A stretch of 64,000 bases of DNA from Denitratimonas yunnanensis (SeqCode) (GTDB lineage: Bacteria > Pseudomonadota > Gammaproteobacteria > Xanthomonadales > Xanthomonadaceae): NCBI GenBank assembly GCA_026410415.1, contig JAPMLR010000001.1:62001-126000 (forward strand), in the 5' to 3' direction. Of this stretch, positions 1 to 8,433 are shown in pieces. The position numbers were made by a program, and so were the translations under genes. The notes beneath the pieces were generated by a model. It was not told the origin of the DNA, searched no databases, and saw only the letters and a program-made list of their open reading frames with translations. The first letter of the stretch is position 1; the number at the start of each line of letters is the position of its first letter.

Positions 1-1
1 C

Positions 2-1117
2 GGAGAGGGCAGTGCCGCGATCCCGCTGTTTCGACAAGTGCTGGCATCCAGCTCCCCGAATGACGCGGTACCCGACGATCTGGCGATACGAGCCTCGGCG
101 TTCCTGGCATCGCAGCTGACCAGCCACGGTTCGTGTGCCGAAGCCATCGACGTGGCTGACGGCGGCTTGCAGCGACTCCATGCCGAGTCGGCGCCGTCGC
201 CGCAGCGACTCTGGTTGCTGCGGACGCGTGCGTCGGCACTGCGGGCCTGTGGGCGGCCGGCCGACGCCGAAAACGTATTGCGCGAGTTGATCGCGTATCA
301 GTCGCGCCTGGTGGGTGACGGCGGAATGGCGATGTTGCAGATCAAGAACGAGCTGTCGATCACGTTGAACGATCAGGGCCGCTATCGCGAGGCCGCGATG
401 CTCATGGAGCAGGCGCAGCTGCCTGAAGGTCTCGGTCCATACAATCGCGCGGCGCTGCTGGCCAATTTGGCGAAGAGCTTCGACGATGCCGGCGATTACC
501 CGCGCGCGCTGGATCTGATCGGTCAGGCTCGCATGATCCTCGACGATGCAGGCATCGCGCCGGACAACGACGGGCAGCGCAGCATCGCGCGGATACGGGC
601 GCGGCTGTTGGCACTGAACGGACAACCAGCACTGGCCATTGCGGCGCTGGAGCGGTTGCGTGAAGACGCGCACCGCATCGATGGGGTGGAGTCGTCCGAG
701 TACATCAACGTGACGTGGCAATTGGCTTTTGTCCTGCGTCTGGCCGGACAGGTGGAGAGCGTGCCGATGCTGCTGGACGAGGCCGAGCGATTCTGGCGGC
801 AGAAACTGCCGGAGACGCACCGTGCGTTCGGGTTGTTGCGCCGGGCGCAGGCGGAACTGGCCATGCAGGCCGAAGCCTGGGATCACGCCAGCCAGCATCT
901 GGCGGCCGCAGCAGCGATTTTCGGCGACGCGTCGGCTCCACCGGGAGATATCGCCGGTGTCCAGGTCGTCCAGGCCAGAGTGGCGCTTCGGCAAGGCCAA
1001 CGTGATCGCGCCCGCAGGCATCTGGCCGAGGCATTGCCGGTGCTGCGAGACGCCTTGCTTCCCGGACATGTCGATCGCGTCGAAGCCGAGCGTCTGGCGC
1101 GGCAGCTGGGGCTGTGA
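2..1117 (+). CDS. TPR-repeat protein, C-terminal part (5' end outside window)
   Basis: The reading frame is open to the left edge, so the true start lies outside the window; the first possible internal start is a GTG at 38. The visible ~372 residues are almost wholly alpha-helical and rich in Ala and Leu, with repeated helix pairs of tetratricopeptide type (for example around residues 60-110, 135-175 and 270-340). There is no signal peptide or catalytic motif in the visible part. In Xanthomonadaceae such TPR tails often follow an N-terminal Ser/Thr kinase domain, but that part cannot be seen, so the kinase idea is inference only. A rhomboid gene follows 69 bp downstream on the same strand. 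Confidence 0.7.
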   Translation, partial: GEGSAAIPLFRQVLASSSPNDAVPDDLAIRASAFLASQLTSHGSCAEAIDVADGGLQRLHAESAPSPQRLWLLRTRASALRACGRPADAENVLRELIAYQSRLVGDGGMAMLQIKNELSITLNDQGRYREAAMLMEQAQLPEGLGPYNRAALLANLAKSFDDAGDYPRALDLIGQARMILDDAGIAPDNDGQRSIARIRARLLALNGQPALAIAALERLREDAHRIDGVESSEYINVTWQLAFVLRLAGQVESVPMLLDEAERFWRQKLPETHRAFGLLRRAQAELAMQAEAWDHASQHLAAAAAIFGDASAPPGDIAGVQVVQARVALRQGQRDRARRHLAEALPVLRDALLPGHVDRVEAERLARQLGL

Positions 1118-1186
1118 GCGGAGCGGACGCCTGGAGCCGATCGCGGTCATAATCGGCCACCGCCCACTGGTCAGGTTCCACCGTCG

Positions 1187-1807
1187 ATGCCGAACGCTCC
1201 CGTTACGCTTGTCCTGATCGCGCTGACTTGCGCGTCGTCGTACTTCGCATGGAAACAGCCCGGGCTGCTGCAGCGATTGATCCTGTGGCCGCCGGCGGTG
1301 GCGCGGGGCAGGGAATACTGGCGCTTGCTGACCTACGGTTTCGTTCACGCCGACGGCCAGCACCTGCTGTTCAACATGATCACGCTGTACTTCTTCGGCA
1401 CGGCGATGGAAGGCTACCTGACGCAACTGGGATTGCCGTGGCCGTGGGGATTCGCCGGCTTCTATCTTTCGGCATTGCTGGTGTCGATCCTGCCGAGCTA
1501 CCTGCGCCACCGCGCCGACCCTCAATACCGCAGCCTGGGTGCTTCCGGTGCGGTGTCGGCGGTGCTGTTCGCGTTCATTCTGATCCAGCCGTGGTCGTTG
1601 ATCCTCGTCTTCGTCGTGCCCGTGCCCGCGATCATCTATGCGGCGGTGTATGTGGGCTACAGCATCTGGATGGAAAAGCGCGGGCGCGACAACGTCAATC
1701 ACAGCGCGCACCTGTGGGGCGCAGGGTATGGCGTGCTGTTCACCGTCCTGCTGGATCCGCGCGTGCTCCAGCACTTCCTCGCTGCCTTGATGAACCCCCG
1801 GTTCTGA
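1187..1807 (+). CDS. Rhomboid-family intramembrane serine protease
   Basis: A 206-residue polytopic inner-membrane protein with about six hydrophobic segments. The rhomboid hallmarks are present: WRLLTYGFVH near residues 45-54, a His-x(3)-Asn type segment (HLLFNM, 59-64), the GASGAVSA motif with catalytic Ser120, and His175 in NHSAHLWGA as the other half of the Ser-His dyad. Rhomboids cleave transmembrane segments within the bilayer; the substrate cannot be inferred. The N-terminus starts directly in the first membrane segment, so the ATG at 1187 fits. A CATAAT at 1148-1153 could be its -10 element. It converges with the GNAT gene with only 9 bp between stops. A second rhomboid lies at 60475-61125. 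Confidence 0.88.
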   Translation: MPNAPVTLVLIALTCASSYFAWKQPGLLQRLILWPPAVARGREYWRLLTYGFVHADGQHLLFNMITLYFFGTAMEGYLTQLGLPWPWGFAGFYLSALLVSILPSYLRHRADPQYRSLGASGAVSAVLFAFILIQPWSLILVFVVPVPAIIYAAVYVGYSIWMEKRGRDNVNHSAHLWGAGYGVLFTVLLDPRVLQHFLAALMNPRF

Positions 1808-1816
1808 TTCCGACGC

Positions 1817-2428
1817 TCAGCGGCGGCGCGGCGATGTTTTCCCCGCGGCGCGCAGGGTCAGCCGCACGCGGATGATGCCGGGATCGTCCGGCAGCACTTC
1901 CCGCTGGAAGCCGAGCGAATCGGCCAGTTCCAGCATCGCGGTATTCTCGTCGAGCACGTCGCCGTAGATTTCGTCCAGGCGCTTGAGCCTGGCCCAGCGG
2001 ATCAATTGCGCCATCAACAGCCGGCCGAGGCCTTTGCCGGCGATGAAGTGGCTCACGAGGATCGCGAACTCGGCGCGCGATGTGCCCACGTCGATGGCCA
2101 GGCGCGCCACCGCGCCCACCAGCGCTTCACCCGGGGGCAATGGCTCGGACACCACCAGGGCGAACTGGTGCGCGGGGTCGATCGTGGTCAGGCGACGCAC
2201 GAGGTCGGGAGTCAGCTCCTTGATCGGATGCAGGAAGCGCATCCTGATTTCTTCGGGCGAGAGCAACGGGAACGTTTGCCGGATCGGTTCGGCATCGGCG
2301 GGATCGATGGGCCGCAGCCACAGCACGCGACCATCGTCCAGCAACAGACGACGGGTCCAGCGCCCCGACAGGGGTTCGCTGCGGACGCGTGGCGCGCGAT
2401 GCGAAAGCGTTGGAACGGATGGCGGCAT
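1817..2428 (-). CDS. GNAT-family N-acetyltransferase
   Basis: A 203-residue protein with a single GNAT fold. It opens with LRPIDPADAEPIRQTF, typical of the acetyltransferase domain found at the C-terminus of Pat/YfiQ-type lysine acetyltransferases, and carries an acetyl-CoA loop around GKGLGRLLMAQLIRWA (motif A). The acceptor substrate is unknown; a stand-alone protein acetyltransferase is one possibility. The frame is open up to 2527, but the extra 33 residues are Cys/Arg-rich and out of character, so I use the Met at 2428; the ribosome site is weak for either start. It lies downstream of rlmJ on the same strand with a 135-bp gap that holds a palindrome. Confidence 0.75.
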   Translation of the reverse strand: MPPSVPTLSHRAPRVRSEPLSGRWTRRLLLDDGRVLWLRPIDPADAEPIRQTFPLLSPEEIRMRFLHPIKELTPDLVRRLTTIDPAHQFALVVSEPLPPGEALVGAVARLAIDVGTSRAEFAILVSHFIAGKGLGRLLMAQLIRWARLKRLDEIYGDVLDENTAMLELADSLGFQREVLPDDPGIIRVRLTLRAAGKTSPRRR

Positions 2429-2538
2429 GGCAGGTTCCGCGGCGGGTTGGGGATGAGCATGCCAGAGTTTCCGGAGCAGGATGAAACGGTGTGCGCACCG
2501 CGAACGGCAGGGTTGGCACAGCCACAAGACATTGCACC

Positions 2539-2556
2539 CCGGCGGATATCCGCCGG
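2539..2556 (-). terminator. Perfect palindrome downstream of rlmJ, possible terminator
   Basis: An 18-bp perfect palindrome (ccggcgga followed by its complement) begins 7 bp after the rlmJ stop codon. It could form a short GC-rich hairpin ending the cysS-sufE-rlmJ message. There is no T-tract after it in the leftward direction, so intrinsic termination is uncertain. Confidence 0.35.
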
Positions 2557-2563
2557 ACTGCGC

Positions 2564-3406
2564 TCAGCCTTGTTCTCGCTTGATCCATTCCAGCCGCCAG
2601 CCGCCACCACCTTCGTCCAGCGCAGCGGAGAGGGCGGGCATTGTGGTGGCAAGGGACTGATCGAGCTTCCACGGCGGATTCAGGATCAGCAGACCACTGC
2701 CGTTCATTCGCAGCGGCGAGTCGTCAGGGCGTACGTTCAGCTCGACCACGAACGCAGACTTGGCCGGCAACGTCGCCGCACGACGCAGAAACGGCTGCAG
2801 GCTGCGACGCTGTTTGATCGGATACCACAGCGCGAAAATGCCTTGAGGCCAGCGAGCCAGTGCGGCTCGGAGCGCGGCGAGTGCCAGGTCGAATTCGGCG
2901 AGTTGTGCTTCGTACGGTGGATCGATCAGCACCAGACCGCGTTTTTCCGGCGGCGGCAGCAGAGCCTTCATGGCGTCGTAGCCGTCGCGATGGTGAATGC
3001 CGACGCGATGGTCGCCAGCCAACAACCCTTTCAGCAGCCCGAATGGCTCGGGCTGCAGCTCGCAACAGGCGAGTCGGTCGCTGTCGCGCAGTGCGTCGGC
3101 GATCAGCTGCGGCGAGCCCGGGTAATGGTCCTGGGAAAGGTGCGGTCGCACGGCATCCAGATAGCGCCGCAGATCCTGAGATAGTCGAGTGAAGTCATGT
3201 CGTACCAGCCGCAGGATGCCGGCGCGAGCTTCACCCGTCTTGCCGGCCTTCTCCGATGCCAGCGCGTAGCGGCCCTGGCCGGCATGGGTATCGAGCACGA
3301 AGTACGGCGCGGGCTTGCGCGCCAGCGCGTCGAGCACGGCGAGCACCACCAGGTGCTTGAGCACATCGGCATGATTGCCGGCGTGGTAGGCGTGGTGATA
3401 GTTCAT
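2564..3406 (-). CDS. rlmJ: 23S rRNA (adenine(2030)-N6)-methyltransferase RlmJ
   Basis: Methylates N6 of A2030 in 23S rRNA using S-adenosylmethionine, in the cytoplasm. The protein is 280 residues, the same length as E. coli RlmJ (YhiR), and begins with the family signature [18 protein letters not shown]. The SAM-binding segment FVLDTHAGQGRY follows near residue 37, and the catalytic DPPY motif (LVLIDPPYEA) near residues 163-172. The ATG at 3406 overlaps the sufE stop as ATGA, so translation is probably coupled. It is the last gene of cysS-sufE-rlmJ. The longer open frame upstream (to 4072) is only read-through over sufE and is not used. Confidence 0.93.
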   Translation of the reverse strand: MNYHHAYHAGNHADVLKHLVVLAVLDALARKPAPYFVLDTHAGQGRYALASEKAGKTGEARAGILRLVRHDFTRLSQDLRRYLDAVRPHLSQDHYPGSPQLIADALRDSDRLACCELQPEPFGLLKGLLAGDHRVGIHHRDGYDAMKALLPPPEKRGLVLIDPPYEAQLAEFDLALAALRAALARWPQGIFALWYPIKQRRSLQPFLRRAATLPAKSAFVVELNVRPDDSPLRMNGSGLLILNPPWKLDQSLATTMPALSAALDEGGGGWRLEWIKREQG

Positions 3407-3852
3407 CTGCCGCGAGTCCTGGTGTCGATGGCTTGTCTGGCGGTGTCCTGGATGAACGCCAGCAAGGCCGCAAGGCCGTTGCTGCGCGTGGGCGACAGGT
3501 GCTTGGAAAGGCCGATCGCGGCGATGTAATCCGGTTGCGTGGCGAGGATTTCCTCGGCGCTGCGATGGGAGTACACCCGCAGCGCGAGAAAGATCAGGCC
3601 CGAGACGATGGCCGAATCGCTGACCGCCCGAAAACGAAGTTGCGAGACATCTCCCTCGGGCACGATCCAGACCATCGATTGGCAGCCGAGGAGGCGATGT
3701 TCGTCCGTTTTCCATTCGTCCGGGAACGCGGGCAATTTGCGACCCAGGTCGATCAAATACTGGTAGCGCTCGGTCCAGTCGCCGAAGAATCCGAATTCCT
3801 CGATGATGGCTGCTTGGGCTTCCGCTGCCGTGGGCTCGGCAGCGAGGCTCAT
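3403..3852 (-). CDS. sufE: Cysteine desulfuration protein SufE
   Basis: SufE accepts persulfide sulfur from the SufS cysteine desulfurase and hands it to the SufBCD iron-sulfur scaffold. The 149-residue product has the family core: a helical N-terminus, [16 protein letters not shown] near residue 26, and LLGCQSMVW, where Cys57 is the sulfur-acceptor cysteine (Cys51 in E. coli SufE). Later residues 80-125 carry [14 protein letters not shown], typical of SufE/CsdE. It overlaps cysS upstream and rlmJ downstream, each by the 4-bp ATGA arrangement, so the three are almost certainly cotranscribed. No suf operon is nearby, so the partner desulfurase must be encoded elsewhere. CsdE is the only realistic alternative name. 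Confidence 0.9.
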   Translation of the reverse strand: MSLAAEPTAAEAQAAIIEEFGFFGDWTERYQYLIDLGRKLPAFPDEWKTDEHRLLGCQSMVWIVPEGDVSQLRFRAVSDSAIVSGLIFLALRVYSHRSAEEILATQPDYIAAIGLSKHLSPTRSNGLAALLAFIQDTARQAIDTRTRGR

Positions 3853-5225
3853 GCCCGCCTCCAGCGCACACCTTGGGCCGTGTCTTCCAGCGCGATGCCC
3901 TCGGCAGCGAGCTGGTCGCGAATCGCGTCGGCACGCGCAAAATCGCGTGCCTTCTTGGCGGCGGTGCGCTCTTCGACCAAGGCCTGGATGCGGGCATCGT
4001 CGCCGGCATCGGTGCCGCGAGCGAACCATGCCGTTGGATCTTGCTGCAACAAGCCGAGTGCGCGTCCGGCACCGAGCAGGGCGCGCTTGGCCGCGGTGCG
4101 CGATTCGATCGCGTCTGCCTTGCGCGCTGCGGAGGCGATGCCGGCCAGTTCGGCCAGCGCGGCAGGCGTGTTCAGGTCATCTTCCAGCGCCGCCTCGATG
4201 GCGATTGGAATGTCCTCGTCACCTGCGCTGATATCCACGTCGGCGAGATCCCGCAGCGTGCCGTACAGGCGATCCAGCGTGCGAATGCTCTGATCCACCA
4301 AGGCGTCGGACCAGTCCAGTGGCTGGCGGTAGTGCGCCGACAGCAGCGCATAGCGCAGCGCTTCGGCCGGATGACGCGCCAGAAGATCGTTGACCCGGCT
4401 GACGTTGCCGATCGACTTGGACATCTTGGCACCGTCGAACATCAGCATGCCGTTGTGGAGCCAGTAGCGAGCGAACGGCTTGTCGCCGTGCGCGCAGGTG
4501 CTCTGGGCTACTTCGTTTTCATGGTGCGGGAACTGGAGGTCGATGCCGCCGGCGTGGATGTCGATGGTCTCGCCCAGATGCGCAGCGGCCATGGCCGAAC
4601 ACTCGATATGCCAACCGGGTCGGCCGCGACCCCACGGCGATTCCCAGCCCGGCAGGTCGTCACTGGAGGGCTTCCAGAGCACGAAATCGCCGGGATCGCG
4701 CTTGTACGGTGCAACGTCGACGCGGGCGCCGGCGAGCATCTCTTCCGGGTCGCGACGCGAGAGCGCGCCGTAATCGGGGAAGCTGGCCACCGCGAACAGT
4801 ACGTGGCCTTCGGCCGCGTAAGCGTGCCCGGATGCAATCAGGCGCTCGATCATCGCGATGATCTGCGGAATGTGCATGGTGGCGTGCGGCGTCACGTCCG
4901 GCGGTGCCACACCGAGTGCATCCATGTGCTCCCGATAAGCGGCGGTGTACTTGTCGGTGACGACGCTGATCGGCACCCCCAATTCGCGCGCAGCGGCGTT
5001 GATCTTGTCATCCACGTCGGTGATGTTGCGGGCGTAGATGACTTCCGGATAGCGCCGCCGCAGCAGCGCCGCGAGCACGCCGAATACCACGGGCGGGCGG
5101 GCGTTGCCGATGTGCACGTAGTTGTAGACGGTGGGGCCGCAGACGTACATCGTGATCCGTTGCGGGTCGAGCGGCACGAAGGGTTCGGTCTGGCGGGTCA
5201 GGCTGTTGTAGAGTTGCAGTGGCAT
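3849..5225 (-). CDS. cysS: Cysteinyl-tRNA synthetase
   Basis: Class I aminoacyl-tRNA synthetase that charges tRNA-Cys. The 458-residue protein shows [19 protein letters not shown] near the N-terminus (zinc-ligand Cys and the HIGH-type signature HIGN), [10 protein letters not shown] (second zinc-site Cys), HHENEVAQ, and the KMSKS loop AKMSKSIGN. The C-terminal DALR-like helical domain ends in GVRWRRA. I start at the Met of [10 protein letters not shown] (5225), the usual CysS N-terminus; 14 residues more would be possible to 5267. It is the first gene of cysS-sufE-rlmJ; grouping a cysteine-using tRNA ligase with a cysteine-sulfur carrier is suggestive but may be coincidence. Confidence 0.96.
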   Translation of the reverse strand: MPLQLYNSLTRQTEPFVPLDPQRITMYVCGPTVYNYVHIGNARPPVVFGVLAALLRRRYPEVIYARNITDVDDKINAAARELGVPISVVTDKYTAAYREHMDALGVAPPDVTPHATMHIPQIIAMIERLIASGHAYAAEGHVLFAVASFPDYGALSRRDPEEMLAGARVDVAPYKRDPGDFVLWKPSSDDLPGWESPWGRGRPGWHIECSAMAAAHLGETIDIHAGGIDLQFPHHENEVAQSTCAHGDKPFARYWLHNGMLMFDGAKMSKSIGNVSRVNDLLARHPAEALRYALLSAHYRQPLDWSDALVDQSIRTLDRLYGTLRDLADVDISAGDEDIPIAIEAALEDDLNTPAALAELAGIASAARKADAIESRTAAKRALLGAGRALGLLQQDPTAWFARGTDAGDDARIQALVEERTAAKKARDFARADAIRDQLAAEGIALEDTAQGVRWRRA

Positions 5226-5461
5226 GGGGATGTCTGTGCAGGGCCGGCGCGAGTGGGATGGCGCCATGCAGGGAAGGTTCGGGGGCTAAAGGCGAGATTC
5301 AGCCGCCAAGTGCTGAAATCGCCCTCCATGTTAAGGCGTGGCCGGGCAGAACCGAAGCGCCTCTCGGTTGCGGAAGTACGTTCACGGAGTCGTGCTGGAT
5401 GATAGTCGCGCAGGAATGCGTCTCTGCCCACGCGGCAGGTTGCAGGTCAGGGAGTGATCTC

Positions 5462-5914
5462 ATGAAGTCCACGATGCTGCTGATGGGCGTGCTTGTCGCC
5501 GCTCCGGCCTTCTCGCAGGAGACGGCCTATGTCGACATGCCGGTACAGGGTCGCGAAAACGTCAGCTACGCCTACGCCGATGTGCTGCGCGCCAACCCGA
5601 CCTTCGAAGTGACCCGCGTGGTGGATCAGGCCGAGGAGTGCGACGTCCAGCCTGCTGCGACCGCCGCCACCGATATGGCGACCCGCGGTGACGCATCCGA
5701 GAGCCACGACGGCAGCGATCTTGGCAGCACCGTGATGTCCGTGCAGGGCTCGAGCGCCGGTGATTGCCGGATCGTCGAGGTCGTTCGTGAGGAGCGCCGC
5801 ATCAGCGGATATCACGTGGAATACCGTTACAAGGGCCAGCTGTACATGTCGCCGATGGACCACGATCCTGGCAACAAGCTCCGGATCCGCGTCACCGTGG
5901 CGCCGGCTGACTGA
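5462..5914 (+). CDS. Small secreted protein related to the C-terminal half of glycine-zipper 2TM proteins
   Basis: A 150-residue protein starting with a short signal peptide (MKSTMLLMGVLVAAPAFSQ), so it should be exported. After it comes NVSYAYADVLRANPTFEVTR near residue 35, and at the end ISGYHVEYRYKGQLYMSPM then DPGNKLRIRVTVAP. These two blocks are what I recognise from xanthomonad glycine-zipper 2TM proteins, but the glycine zipper that normally sits between them is replaced by a polar, acidic stretch (about residues 60-95). Two Cys residues flanking that stretch (CDV, CRIV) could form a disulfide. Function unknown. The start is the first Met followed by a signal peptide; the frame is open further upstream. 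It lies directly before the arg leader. Confidence 0.65.
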   Translation: MKSTMLLMGVLVAAPAFSQETAYVDMPVQGRENVSYAYADVLRANPTFEVTRVVDQAEECDVQPAATAATDMATRGDASESHDGSDLGSTVMSVQGSSAGDCRIVEVVREERRISGYHVEYRYKGQLYMSPMDHDPGNKLRIRVTVAPAD

Positions 5915-5932
5915 TCCTCGATTACCCCTCTG

Positions 5933-5961
5933 TTGCGCTGCAGCAGGGATCGTGCCAGACT
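5933..5961 (+). promoter_or_regulatory. Putative promoter of the arg leader and operon
   Basis: TTGCGC at 5933-5938 and CAGACT at 5956-5961 are separated by exactly 17 bp. Each hexamer matches the sigma-70 consensus at only three positions, but TTG...(17)...xAGACT is the form often seen in Xanthomonadaceae. Transcription would start about 8 bp on, at or just before the leader ATG at 5970, which would explain why that ATG has no ribosome-binding site. Confidence 0.45.
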
Positions 5962-5969
5962 CCGCCGCG

Positions 5970-6065
5970 ATGAATTGCTTCCGCGCCAGCCCCGCTGTCC
6001 TCACCTCCGCCTGGATGGCGGCAGGGATGACGTCGCGCGCGCGCCGACCGTTGCCTCCACGATAA
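5970..6065 (+). CDS. Putative arginine leader peptide (31 aa)
   Basis: A 31-codon frame, ATG at 5970 to TAA at 6063-6065, starting MNCFRASPAVLT and ending TSRARRPLPPR. It holds five arginine codons, four of them among the last nine (codons 23, 25, 26 and 31). It has no Shine-Dalgarno site, but the predicted transcription start is at the ATG, so it could be read as a leaderless message. The stop codon is followed at once by alternative hairpins and a terminator-like stem before argF'. The role as a sensor of charged tRNA-Arg is inferred from this geometry. It might instead be a chance frame, since Arg codons are common in GC-rich noncoding DNA. Confidence 0.5.
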   Translation: MNCFRASPAVLTSAWMAAGMTSRARRPLPPR

Positions 6066-6134
6066 GGCTGGGCGACGGCGGGCTTCCGCCATTCCGATGT
6101 GACCATCGAAAGCCCGGCTCCGTGCCGGGCTTTC
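6048..6134 (+). terminator. Putative transcription attenuator of the arg operon
   Basis: Terminator stem: gaaagcccggc (6108-6118) pairs perfectly with gccgggctttc (6124-6134) around a 5-nt loop. Competing antiterminator: cgggctt (6079-6085) pairs with aagcccg (6110-6116), and ggctgggc (6066-6073) with gcccggct (6112-6119). Protector helix: ccgttgcc (6048-6055), inside the leader frame, pairs with ggcgacgg (6071-6078). A ribosome stalled on Arg codons 23-26 would mask 6048-6055 and free the antiterminator. The T-tract after the terminator is poor (cgcgtttcgacttctccc), so its strength is uncertain. A small hairpin at 6077-6090 also lies here. Confidence 0.5.
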
Positions 6135-6174
6135 CGCGTTTCGACTTCTCCCTTGTTTCCTCCGGATTATCCGC

Positions 6175-7188
6175 ATGACTGCCATTCGCCACTTCCTCAA
6201 CACCCAGGACTGGTCACGCGCCGACCTCGATGCGCTGCTCGCCGATGCCGCGCGGTTCAAGCGCGAAAAGCTTGGTGATGCGCTCAGGGGGAAATCCATC
6301 GCGCTGGTGTTCTTCAATCCCTCGATGCGTACCCGCACCAGCTTCGAACTGGGCGCGTTCCAGCTGGGTGGCCATGCCATCGTGCTGCAGCCGGGCAAGG
6401 ATGCGTGGCCGATCGAGTTCAATCTCGGCACGGTCATGGATGGCGACACCGAGGAGCACATCGCCGAAGTGGCGAAGGTGCTGGGTCGCTACGTCGATCT
6501 GATCGGCGTGCGCGCCTTCCCCAAGTTCGTGGACTGGGCCTACGACCGCGAGGACATCGTGCTGAAGTCCTTCGCGAAGTACTCGCCGGTGCCGGTGATC
6601 AACATGGAGACCATCACCCATCCCTGCCAGGAACTGGCGCACGCGCTGGCGCTGCAGGAGCACTTCGGCACCAGCGACCTGCGCGGCAAGAAGTACGTGC
6701 TGACCTGGACCTACCATCCCAAGCCGCTCAACACCGCGGTGGCCAACTCGGCGCTGACCATCGCCACCCGCCTGGGCATGGACGTGACCCTGCTGTGCCC
6801 GACCCCCGACTACGTGCTCGACGAGCGCTACATGGGCTGGGCGGCGCAGAACGTCGCCGAGAGCGGCGGCTCGCTGCAGGTCAGCCATGACATCGAGAGC
6901 GCCTATGCCGGCGCCGACGTGGTCTACGCCAAGAGCTGGGGCGCGCTGCCGTTCTTCGGCAACTGGGCGCCGGAAAAACCCATCCGCGACCAGCACCAGC
7001 ACTTCATCGTCGATGAACGGAAGATGGCGCTGACCAACAACGGCGTGTTCAGCCATTGCCTGCCGCTGCGCCGCAACGTGAAGGCCACCGACGCGGTGAT
7101 GGATTCGCCGCAGTGCATCGCCATCGACGAGGCCGAGAACCGCCTGCACGTGCAGAAAGCGGTCATGGTCGCGCTGGCCAGGCAATAA
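6175..7188 (+). CDS. argF': N-acetylornithine carbamoyltransferase (AOTCase type)
   Basis: Transfers a carbamoyl group from carbamoyl phosphate to N-acetyl-L-ornithine, giving N-acetyl-L-citrulline, in the acetylated arginine route known from Xanthomonas. The 337-residue protein has the carbamoyl-phosphate loop NPSMRTRTSFE (48-58), the HPCQELAHAL segment near residue 150, and HCLPLRRN (His294-Cys295), where ordinary OTCases have HCLP followed by other residues. The AOTCase assignment rests on the overall sequence and on the downstream argE/argB(A) partners. First gene of the arg operon, 40 bp after the putative attenuator stem; argG follows after 33 bp. Confidence 0.92.
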   Translation: MTAIRHFLNTQDWSRADLDALLADAARFKREKLGDALRGKSIALVFFNPSMRTRTSFELGAFQLGGHAIVLQPGKDAWPIEFNLGTVMDGDTEEHIAEVAKVLGRYVDLIGVRAFPKFVDWAYDREDIVLKSFAKYSPVPVINMETITHPCQELAHALALQEHFGTSDLRGKKYVLTWTYHPKPLNTAVANSALTIATRLGMDVTLLCPTPDYVLDERYMGWAAQNVAESGGSLQVSHDIESAYAGADVVYAKSWGALPFFGNWAPEKPIRDQHQHFIVDERKMALTNNGVFSHCLPLRRNVKATDAVMDSPQCIAIDEAENRLHVQKAVMVALARQ

Positions 7189-7221
7189 CGTCCTTCCCCT
7201 CGCCGATTACGGAATCATCCC

Positions 7222-8415
7222 ATGAGCAAGCAAGACGTCGTCCTGGCCTTTTCCGGCGGGCTGGATACCAGCTTCTGCATTCCCTACCTTCAGGAACAGG
7301 GGTATGCGGTGCACACCGTGTTCGCCGATACCGGTGGCGTGGATGCCGAGGAGCGTGCCTACATCGAGCAGCGTGCCGCAGAACTCGGTGCCGCTTCGCA
7401 CGTCACCGTGGATGGCGGTCCGGCGATCTGGGACGGATTCGTCAAGCCGTTCGTCTGGGCGGGAGAGGGTTATCAGGGCCAGTACCCGCTGCTGGTGTCG
7501 GATCGTTATCTGATCGTTGATGCTGCGCTGAAGCGTGCCGCCGAGTTGGGTACCCACGTCATTGCGCACGGATGCACGGGCATGGGCAACGATCAGGTGC
7601 GCTTTGATCTGGCGATCAAGGCCAGCGGCACTTACCGCATCTTGGCGCCGATCCGCGAAATCCAGAAACAGCACACACAGACGCGCGCTTACGAACAGAA
7701 ATATCTGGACGAGCGTGGTTTCGGCGTGCGCGCCAAGCAGAAGAGCTACACCATCAACGAGAACCTGCTGGGCGTGACCCTGTCCGGTGGCGAGATCGAC
7801 CGTTGGGAAGCGCCGGGCGAGGGCGCGCGCGGTTGGTGTGCACCGCGCAGTGCGTGGCCTGCCGAACCGCTGCAGGTCACCTTGAAGTTCGTCGAGGGCG
7901 AAGCCGTCGCGCTGGATGGCAAACCGATCGCCGGTCCGCAGATGTTGGCGCGTCTCAACACCATGTTTGCCTGCTACGGCGTGGGACGTGGTGTGTATAC
8001 CGGCGACACCGTCATCGGGCTGAAGGGGCGCATTGTTTACGAAGCGCCGGGTCTGGTCGCGCTGCTTGCCGCGCACCGTGCGCTGGAGGATGCGGTGCTC
8101 AGCAAGCAGCAGAACCGCTTCAAGCCGGATGTCGCGCGCAAGTGGGTGGAACTGGTGTACGAAGGCTTTTTCCATGACCCGCTCAAGACCGACCTCGAGG
8201 CCTTCCTGAAATCGTCGCAGTCCAAAGTGACCGGTGAAGTGGTGCTGGAAACACGCGGTGGTCGTGTCGACGCGGTGGTGGTGCGTTCGCCGCATCTGCT
8301 GCAGACCCGTGGAGCGACCTATGCCCAGTCGGCTGACTGGGGTGTGGAAGAAGCCGAAGGCTTCATCAAACTGTTCGGCATGAGCTCGACCCTTTGGGCC
8401 GAGGTCAACCGCTGA
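7222..8415 (+). CDS. argG: Argininosuccinate synthase
   Basis: ATP-dependent ligation of citrulline and aspartate to argininosuccinate. The 397-residue protein begins with the ATP-pyrophosphatase P-loop (AFSGGLDTS, residues 9-17) and carries the substrate-binding [16 protein letters not shown] segment near residue 115, both diagnostic of ArgG. The C-terminal oligomerisation part contains [17 protein letters not shown]. The start ATG at 7222 has a modest GGAA upstream. In this operon citrulline would come from deacetylation of acetylcitrulline by the next gene product, so argG acts after argE rather than straight after carbamoyl transfer. Confidence 0.96.
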   Translation: MSKQDVVLAFSGGLDTSFCIPYLQEQGYAVHTVFADTGGVDAEERAYIEQRAAELGAASHVTVDGGPAIWDGFVKPFVWAGEGYQGQYPLLVSDRYLIVDAALKRAAELGTHVIAHGCTGMGNDQVRFDLAIKASGTYRILAPIREIQKQHTQTRAYEQKYLDERGFGVRAKQKSYTINENLLGVTLSGGEIDRWEAPGEGARGWCAPRSAWPAEPLQVTLKFVEGEAVALDGKPIAGPQMLARLNTMFACYGVGRGVYTGDTVIGLKGRIVYEAPGLVALLAAHRALEDAVLSKQQNRFKPDVARKWVELVYEGFFHDPLKTDLEAFLKSSQSKVTGEVVLETRGGRVDAVVVRSPHLLQTRGATYAQSADWGVEEAEGFIKLFGMSSTLWAEVNR

Positions 8416-8433
8416 TCACCGGATACCCCCGCC

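Noticed and set aside
2429..2527. N-terminal extension of the GNAT protein up to 2527
   Set aside because: The extra residues are Cys/Arg-rich and not part of the GNAT fold; the Met at 2428 lies directly before the domain.
6077..6090. Small ggcgg/ccgcc hairpin as a terminator on its own
   Set aside because: Only 5 bp and no T-tract; it is treated as part of the alternative folds of the arg leader.
5933..6178. An Arg-rich 81-codon frame starting with TTG that ends on the argF' start codon
   Set aside because: TTG start inside the promoter, no ribosome site, and Arg richness is usual for wrong frames here. The shorter ATG frame 5970-6065 explains the hairpins better.
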